Assembly (NCBI GenBank): GCA_031274855.1
Contig: JAISPO010000069.1
Span: 1-10,519, forward strand
Direction of reading: 5' to 3'
Source of the DNA: Zoogloeaceae bacterium
Lineage (GTDB): Bacteria; Pseudomonadota; Gammaproteobacteria; Burkholderiales; Rhodocyclaceae
DNA: 10,519 bases
Under the pieces are notes generated by a model. The model had not been told where the DNA came from. It saw nothing but the letters and a program-made list of their open reading frames with translations, and made no database searches. Shown piece by piece: positions 6,931-10,519 of this stretch; within the stretch, counting starts at the first letter, position 1, and the number at the start of each line of letters is the position of its first letter. A program made the position numbers and the translations under genes.

Positions 6931-6935
6931 CCTCC
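6931..6935 (-). promoter_or_regulatory. Strong ribosome binding site of the histone H1-like gene
   Basis: GGAGG on the minus strand, 6 bases before ATG 6924. It decides the start against the longer open frame that begins at 6975. A -10-like GATAAT lies just upstream (6944-6949) but would leave a leader of only about 13 bases and has a poor -35. Confidence 0.8.
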
Positions 6936-7057
6936 ATTGCAAAATTATCAGGAAAGAAACACTACAAACACACACTTCAACCCGTCTTGGGCTAGCACGG
7001 ATTATTCAACGCTTTCATGCAACGGAAAGCGACGAATTCCTCATGTTTTTCCATCCA

Positions 7058-7079
7058 TCATTGCGCTTTGACGCAATGA
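7058..7079. repeat. Perfect 8-bp hairpin in the leader region
   Basis: TCATTGCG / CGCAATGA with a 6-base loop. No T-run follows on either strand, so it is not an intrinsic terminator. It could be a protein-binding dyad or an RNA stem in the long leader of the histone-like gene. Confidence 0.5.
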
Positions 7080-7101
7080 GCCGTAACTGTGTGACTGCAT
7101 C

Positions 7102-7124
7102 CGCGCCATTGCGCGAGTGGCGCG
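7102..7124. repeat. 7-bp GC-rich hairpin in the leader region
   Basis: CGCGCCA / TGGCGCG with a 9-base loop, 22 bases from the preceding hairpin. In DNA this GC-rich a stem of this size can arise by chance, so the confidence is modest. Confidence 0.35.
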
Positions 7125-7362
7125 CGCGCATCGAATCCTGATCGCAATGCCTTGAAGACGAAACAACGCGGGCCGCCCCAACAGGCAGACTGGGAGCGCG
7201 TTTGGCGGAATCGGGCAGTGCTGTAACGAGAGAGGCGGGGAGCGAAACGGGAAACGCACGCCATGTCCTTCTGGAAAGACTGTAGTGTCCTGCATGCGCG
7301 GCATCCTGTATCAAGCGTCCCCTCCATGTTCGAATGCCGAGTCTGGCATCCTGGGTAGCGAC

Positions 7363-7409
7363 CTACTAGATATAGTGTGTCAGTGACTCGTTGCAACTAA
7401 TTGTAGTAG
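7363..7409. promoter_or_regulatory. Pair of NrdR-box-like palindromes
   Basis: Box 1 (7363-7378), read on the minus strand as ACACTATATCTAGTAG, agrees at 13 of 16 positions with the NrdR consensus I recall (acaCwAtATaTwGtgt). Box 2 (7394-7409) keeps only the core arms ACTA...TAGT, 9 of 16. The gap between the two 16-mers is 15 bases (centres 31 apart, three helical turns), the spacing known for cooperative NrdR pairs. NrdR represses ribonucleotide reductase operons when dATP is high. No nrd gene lies downstream in this window, so the target is unclear. Confidence 0.5.
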
Positions 7410-7427
7410 GGGGAATTTAATTTGCAA
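7366..7427 (-). promoter_or_regulatory. Two tandem sigma-70-like promoters, 31 bases apart, overlapping the palindromes
   Basis: Upstream unit: TTGCAA (7422-7427), 16-base spacer, TACAAT (7400-7405). Downstream unit: TTGCAA (7391-7396), 16-base spacer, TATATC (7369-7374). Each -10 is followed by TAG and lies inside one of the NrdR-like palindromes, so a bound repressor would block both. Starts would be near 7393 and 7362, reading toward the histone-like gene. TTGCAA is itself palindromic, so the -35 assignment is less certain than the -10s. Confidence 0.45.
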
Positions 7428-7504
7428 GAATTTTCGCGTATTTTTTCGCAATCGCCGCCACATCGCCTGCGCGGTGTCGCGCTGACGCAACTGATAGCCC
7501 CGGC

Positions 7505-8056
7505 TCAGCGGCTCAGCAAGTCGCGCAGCCGTTGCCAATCGAACTGAGGGCCGGGGTCGGTCTTGCGTCCGGGCGCGATGTCGGCGTGACCGGCGATATC
7601 TTCAATCGGGAAGCGCCGTTGCAGGAGGCGAATCAAGCGCGCCAGACGAACGTACTGACGGCCGGTAAATGACCGCTCGTCACAGCCCTCAAGCTCAATA
7701 CCGATGGAAAAGTCGTTGCAGCGCTCGCGGCCGCGCCAGTTCGATACACCGGAGTGCCAGGCGCGGTGAGTAACCGGAACGAATTGCACCATCTCGCCGG
7801 TACGCCGGATGAAGAAATGGGCGGAGACTTTCAGGTCATGGATGCCGCGATAGTACGGGTGGCCTGCGGGATCGAGGCGATTGGCGAAGAAACGCTCGAC
7901 GTCATCGCCGCCGAACCGGCCGGGCGGCAGACTGATGGCATGAATCACCAGCAGGCGGATGTCCTCGCCTGCGGGGCGTTCGTCCTGATTGGGCGAGTGC
8001 GCGATCCTGACGCCTGAGAGCCAGCCGTCAGCAGACAGGGTTGGCTTGGGCGCCAT
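7505..8056 (-). CDS. ampD: 1,6-anhydro-N-acetylmuramyl-L-alanine amidase AmpD
   Basis: Cytosolic zinc amidase that cuts the stem peptide from anhydro-muropeptides imported during cell-wall recycling; loss of AmpD induces AmpC beta-lactamase in bacteria that have AmpR. The 183-residue protein is of normal length (Amidase_2 fold) without signal peptide. Zinc ligands are visible as H39 (LLVIHAISLP), H157 (AGHADIAPGRKTDPGPQFDW) and D167, matching His34, His154 and Asp164 of the Citrobacter enzyme, with K165 and E121 (IGIELEGCDE) at the catalytic positions. WHSGVSNWRGRERCNDFSIG (100-119) is the usual substrate-loop motif. The cytosolic form fits AmpD rather than the secreted AmiD-type paralogue. 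The start is ATG 8056, 10 bases after pilR, with a weak AAGG ribosome site. Co-transcription with pilSR is likely. No ampC or ampR is nearby. Confidence 0.95.
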   Translation of the reverse strand: MAPKPTLSADGWLSGVRIAHSPNQDERPAGEDIRLLVIHAISLPPGRFGGDDVERFFANRLDPAGHPYYRGIHDLKVSAHFFIRRTGEMVQFVPVTHRAWHSGVSNWRGRERCNDFSIGIELEGCDERSFTGRQYVRLARLIRLLQRRFPIEDIAGHADIAPGRKTDPGPQFDWQRLRDLLSR

Positions 8057-8066
8057 CGCCGCCGCC

Positions 8067-9437
8067 TTAGTCGTTCAGACCGAGGCGCTGTATGCGGTAG
8101 CGCAGCGATCTGAAAGTTACGCCGAGCAGCCGGGCAGCCGCCGTGCGGTTGAATCGCGTCTTGTCCAGAGCGCCGAGGATGGCCTGCTTTTCGACTTGGT
8201 CGAGACGGTCTTGCAGGGGCAGTTCATCGCTGGGCTGGAAGCTGTCTTCTGGATCATCGGAAGGCGGCGCCAGATTCAGGTCGGTCACATCAATGTTGTC
8301 GCCGGTCAGCAGCGCCAAAGCCCGCTCGAGAATGTTTTCCAGTTCCCGGACATTGCCCGGAAACGGATAGGCTTTCAGCGCGTCGAACGCGGCAGGCGTG
8401 ATTACCGGAGCCGGACGTCCGGCCGACCGCGCCAGACGTTCGAGGATCCGGTTAGCCAGCAGGGGAATGTCCTCCTGGCATTCGCGCAGCGGCGGCATCC
8501 GAATCTCAATGACATTCAGGCGATAGAAAAGGTCCTGGCGGAAGCGGCCTGCCGTCACCATTTCCTTCAAGTCCTGATGCGTGGCGCTGATGATCCTGAC
8601 GTCGACCGGCTCTTCCGGAGTCGAGCCGACTTTGCGCACCCGCTTTTCCTGTATGACGCGCAGCAGCTTGACCTGCATGGCCAGCGGCAGATCGGCCACT
8701 TCGTCGAGGAAAAGGGTACCGCTGCTGGCAGCTTGAAAGAAACCGTCGCGGTCGCTATCCGCGCCGGTAAACGCGCCGCGCCGGTAGCCGAAGAACTCGC
8801 TTTCCATGAGGTTCTCGGGAATCGCGCCGCAGTTAACCGCCACGAACGGCGCGGCGGCCCGCGGGCCCAGCCTGTGCATGAGCCGAGCGGCAAGTTCCTT
8901 GCCGCTGCCCGATTCACCGGCGATGTAAACCGGCGCCTGACTGCGCGCGACCCGTTCGATCATGTCCCGCACCGAGGTCATTGCCGCAGTGTTGCCGGCC
9001 AGTTCGGGATCATCGCCCCCCCGCAGGCCCGCTCCTCGCGCCGGCAGATCGAGCGCCGACTTGACCAGCGCGCGCAACTGGTCGAGCGAGACCGGTTTCG
9101 ACAAATAATCGAAAGCGCCGATCTTGAGGGCCTGCACGGCGTTTTCCATGCTGCCATGCGCCGTGATGACGGCAATCGGCAATTCAGGATGGCGCTCGGC
9201 AACTTGACGCACCAGCATCAAACCGTCGCCATCGGGCAGCCGCATGTCGGTCAGACAGAGGCTGTATGTCCTGCTTGCCAAAAGCTCGCTGGCCTCCTTG
9301 ACCGTGGCGGCGCAATCGGCGGCCAGCCCCATGCGGGCCAGCGTCATGTCGAGAAGTTCACGGATGTCGGCTTCGTCGTCGACAACCAGAACCGGCTTCA
9401 GGTTATTCCGTTCTCTGCGGTCAGAATTGGCGGGCAT
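8067..9437 (-). CDS. pilR: PilR-type sigma-54-dependent response regulator (NtrC family)
   Basis: Transcription activator that remodels sigma-54 RNA polymerase when phosphorylated by its partner kinase; PilR classically turns on the pilA type IV pilin gene. The 456 residues show a receiver domain (about 14-130: acidic pair D20/D21, phospho-acceptor D64 in LTDMRLPDGDG, K114), an AAA+ domain (about 147-380: Walker A GESGSGKE 174-181, GAFTGA 221-226 contacting sigma-54, Walker B TLFLDEVADL 241-250, arginine finger region RFRQDLFYRLN) and a C-terminal Fis-type helix-turn-helix (about 429-452, NRTAAARLLGVTFRSLRYRI). All key residues are present. The start is ATG 9437 with AAAGGGAA upstream, giving a 40-base overlap with the kinase gene. 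The name PilR rests on the pairing with a PilS-like kinase and the ampD neighbour; no pilus gene is in the window. Confidence 0.88.
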   Translation of the reverse strand: MPANSDRRERNNLKPVLVVDDEADIRELLDMTLARMGLAADCAATVKEASELLASRTYSLCLTDMRLPDGDGLMLVRQVAERHPELPIAVITAHGSMENAVQALKIGAFDYLSKPVSLDQLRALVKSALDLPARGAGLRGGDDPELAGNTAAMTSVRDMIERVARSQAPVYIAGESGSGKELAARLMHRLGPRAAAPFVAVNCGAIPENLMESEFFGYRRGAFTGADSDRDGFFQAASSGTLFLDEVADLPLAMQVKLLRVIQEKRVRKVGSTPEEPVDVRIISATHQDLKEMVTAGRFRQDLFYRLNVIEIRMPPLRECQEDIPLLANRILERLARSAGRPAPVITPAAFDALKAYPFPGNVRELENILERALALLTGDNIDVTDLNLAPPSDDPEDSFQPSDELPLQDRLDQVEKQAILGALDKTRFNRTAAARLLGVTFRSLRYRIQRLGLND

Positions 9438-10519
9438 GGCGTTCCCTTTGCAAACAGGCAGAAATGGGCGCCGGCGGGATCGTCGAGCAGATCCAGCCGC
9501 GCGCCGTTGGCTTCACTCAACTCGCGCGCAATGTACAGCCCAAGGCCGGTGCCACTGTTGCGAGTCGTAAAAAACGGCTCGAAAAGCTTGTTCCGATCCG
9601 CCTCCGGTATGCCGGGGCCATCGTCGATGACGTGGATTTCCACCTGCTCACGCGCCACGACGCGGACCGTCACCGCGCCTGCGGCTTGGCTGGCATAGCG
9701 GAGCGCATTGGTCACCAGATTTTCGAGTATGCGATGAAGATGCGTTCTGTCGAAGTACAGCGTGTCGCCGCTTTTGACATCAATGCGAATCCGCTGCCCA
9801 GCTTCGGCATCCTGCAAGGAATAATCCTCAACGAACCGGACAAGAAGCGCCGCCAGATCAATCCGCTCCGGCTCGATCCGGTCGCGGCGGCCCAGTACCA
9901 GTATTTCGGCAACGAGTTGATTCAGCCGTCTGGCGTTGTCGCCGATGATGCAGATCAGACGGGATCGCGTTTCGCCCCGTTCCTCGTCCGCCAGAAGCTC
10001 GCCTGCGTTTGAGATCGCGGCCAGCGGATTGCGAATTTCGTGGGCGATGTTCGCCGTCAATCGGCCCAGCGCCGCCAGTTTGAATTGCTGCGCCTGCGCC
10101 TGAATGCGCCCCAAGTCCTGCAAGAAAATGAGCGTGTTGCCGCCTTCTCTGGAAAGCTGCTGCCGGTAAAGCAGCCATTTCCCGTTCGGCGCTTTGAGCA
10201 CGTCTGAAATCTCGCCCGCAGATCCGGCGGTTTGCAGGCGCGTTGCCAACTCCGGCCAATAATCCGTCAGCGGGCTGCCGGGCGGACGGCTGACGCCGAG
10301 CAGGGTCTCGGCCTGCGGATTGAACAGCCCGACCGCGCCTGCCGTATCAATCACCAGAACCCCGTCATCCATGTTCTGAATAACCTGACGATTAATGCGT
10401 ACCTGATCGGCAAGCTCAATGCCGCGCTGCTGCGCAAGCTCCTCGTTGGCGACCACGCGTTTCGACAACATGCGCACAATCAATGCCGTGGCGAAGAAGC
10501 CGATGCAAATCAGGCCGGT
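9398..10519 (-). CDS. pilS: PilS-type sensor histidine kinase, N-terminal membrane part outside the window
   Basis: Membrane-bound kinase partner of the following response regulator. The frame is open at the right edge; 373 residues are visible, starting inside a hydrophobic segment (TGLICIGFFATALIV), probably the last transmembrane helix. Next come a short linker helix, a PAS domain (about 45-140, NMDDGVLVIDTAGAVGLFNP), a HisKA domain with the phospho-acceptor in NIAHEIRNPLAAISNAGELL (His at 10040-10042) and an HATPase_c domain with N box HRILENLVTNAL, G1 IDDGPGIP, F box FEPFFTT and G2 GTGLGLYIA. All catalytic motifs are intact. An internal TTG at 10483 is not the start, because the reading continues upstream through the membrane helix. 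The layout (membrane helices, one PAS, kinase) fits PilS, which in Pseudomonas has six transmembrane helices; those cannot be checked here. The 3' end overlaps pilR by 40 bases. Confidence 0.87.
   Translation of the reverse strand, partial: TGLICIGFFATALIVRMLSKRVVANEELAQQRGIELADQVRINRQVIQNMDDGVLVIDTAGAVGLFNPQAETLLGVSRPPGSPLTDYWPELATRLQTAGSAGEISDVLKAPNGKWLLYRQQLSREGGNTLIFLQDLGRIQAQAQQFKLAALGRLTANIAHEIRNPLAAISNAGELLADEERGETRSRLICIIGDNARRLNQLVAEILVLGRRDRIEPERIDLAALLVRFVEDYSLQDAEAGQRIRIDVKSGDTLYFDRTHLHRILENLVTNALRYASQAAGAVTVRVVAREQVEIHVIDDGPGIPEADRNKLFEPFFTTRNSGTGLGLYIARELSEANGARLDLLDDPAGAHFCLFAKGTPCPPILTAENGIT
9442..9449 (-). promoter_or_regulatory. Ribosome binding site of pilR inside the end of pilS
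   Basis: AAAGGGAA, with its core ending 4-6 bases before ATG 9437. It supports this start and hence the 40-base overlap; no in-frame ATG closer to the receiver domain exists. Confidence 0.6.

Larger units (their letters stand above)
6936..7504. other. Long intergenic region without a convincing gene
   Basis: About 570 bases between ampD and the histone-like gene. The right end (7363-7427) holds the tandem promoter/palindrome units described separately, with an A/T-rich stretch (7410-7446) just upstream of them. The remainder would be a minus-strand leader of about 440 bases. Three overlapping minus-strand frames (7015-7314, 7041-7304, 7058-7396) resemble no family I know; two begin with TTG and their composition is unlike the neighbouring genes. 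Hairpins occur at 7058-7079, 7102-7124 and 7334-7349. I see no tRNA, 6S RNA or B12 riboswitch pattern. Either a structured leader or the scar of a lost gene would fit. Confidence 0.5.

Noticed and set aside
6455..7141. A plus-strand frame coding for Phe/Ala/Gly repeats (FFAAGF type)
   Set aside because: It is the reverse complement of the KKPAA repeats; the minus-strand frame has the strong ribosome site, a conserved tail and a terminator.
7015..7314. A 99-codon minus-strand frame starting with TTG and preceded by GGAGGGG
   Set aside because: The ribosome-site match is good, but the start is TTG, the product has no recognisable motif, other frames are equally open and base use is unlike the neighbouring genes. 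It remains a weak possibility only.
7130..7362. Cobalamin riboswitch in front of a putative nrd-type unit
   Set aside because: No B12-box or matching conserved core is visible.
7058..7396. A 112-codon minus-strand frame starting MQRVTDTLYL, checked as a possible NrdA remnant because it follows the NrdR-like boxes
   Set aside because: It starts with TTG inside the promoter unit and beyond the first residues nothing resembles NrdA.
7464..7485. GC hairpin after ampD as a possible terminator
   Set aside because: Only a 5-bp stem, followed on the minus strand by A-rich rather than T-rich sequence.
7989..9698. A 569-codon open frame on the plus strand opposite pilR and the end of pilS
   Set aside because: It mirrors two genes with complete, recognisable domains on the minus strand. 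Long antisense frames are expected in GC-rich DNA with strong third-position bias, and its product resembles no family.

Overview
The window reads as chromosomal DNA of a GC-rich (roughly 60-65% by eye) proteobacterium, most likely a betaproteobacterium. Reasons: a lysine/alanine pentad-repeat histone H1-like protein with the tail LNPAAAWPFPTGSRPS, a pilS-pilR-ampD gene order, and a heavy-metal RND operon containing a DUF3240 gene. All nine genes I can support lie on the minus strand, so the window reads right to left in transcription order.

Right part (10519 to 7505): a PilS-type sensor kinase (N-terminal end outside the window), a PilR-type sigma-54 activator overlapping it by 40 bases, and AmpD, the cytosolic anhydro-muropeptide amidase, 10 bases further on. 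They are packed like one operon. PilS-PilR classically control type IV pilin transcription; AmpD recycles cell-wall fragments.

Middle (7504 to 6225): about 580 bases without a convincing gene, then a 148-residue histone H1-like DNA-binding protein built of 21 lysine/alanine pentads, then an intrinsic terminator. At 7363-7427 there are two minus-strand promoter-like units spaced exactly 31 bases apart, each with its -10 inside a palindrome resembling an NrdR box. Such pairs normally sit in front of ribonucleotide reductase genes, yet none follows in this window. This is the most interesting unexplained signal here.

Left part (6224 to 1): a tripartite heavy-metal efflux operon in the order membrane-fusion protein, RND pump, DUF3240 (PII-like fold), outer-membrane factor. 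The last three genes are joined by 4-base ATGA and GTGA overlaps or very short gaps. The pump has a CusA-like proton-relay helix but CzcA-like periplasmic and TM10 positions, which favours a divalent cation over Cu(I)/Ag(I). An Old Yellow Enzyme-type ene-reductase follows 81 bases later and runs off the left edge. No metal-responsive regulator is visible.

I found no rRNA, tRNA, CRISPR array, insertion sequence or phage gene. The many plus-strand open frames are shadows of the minus-strand genes.
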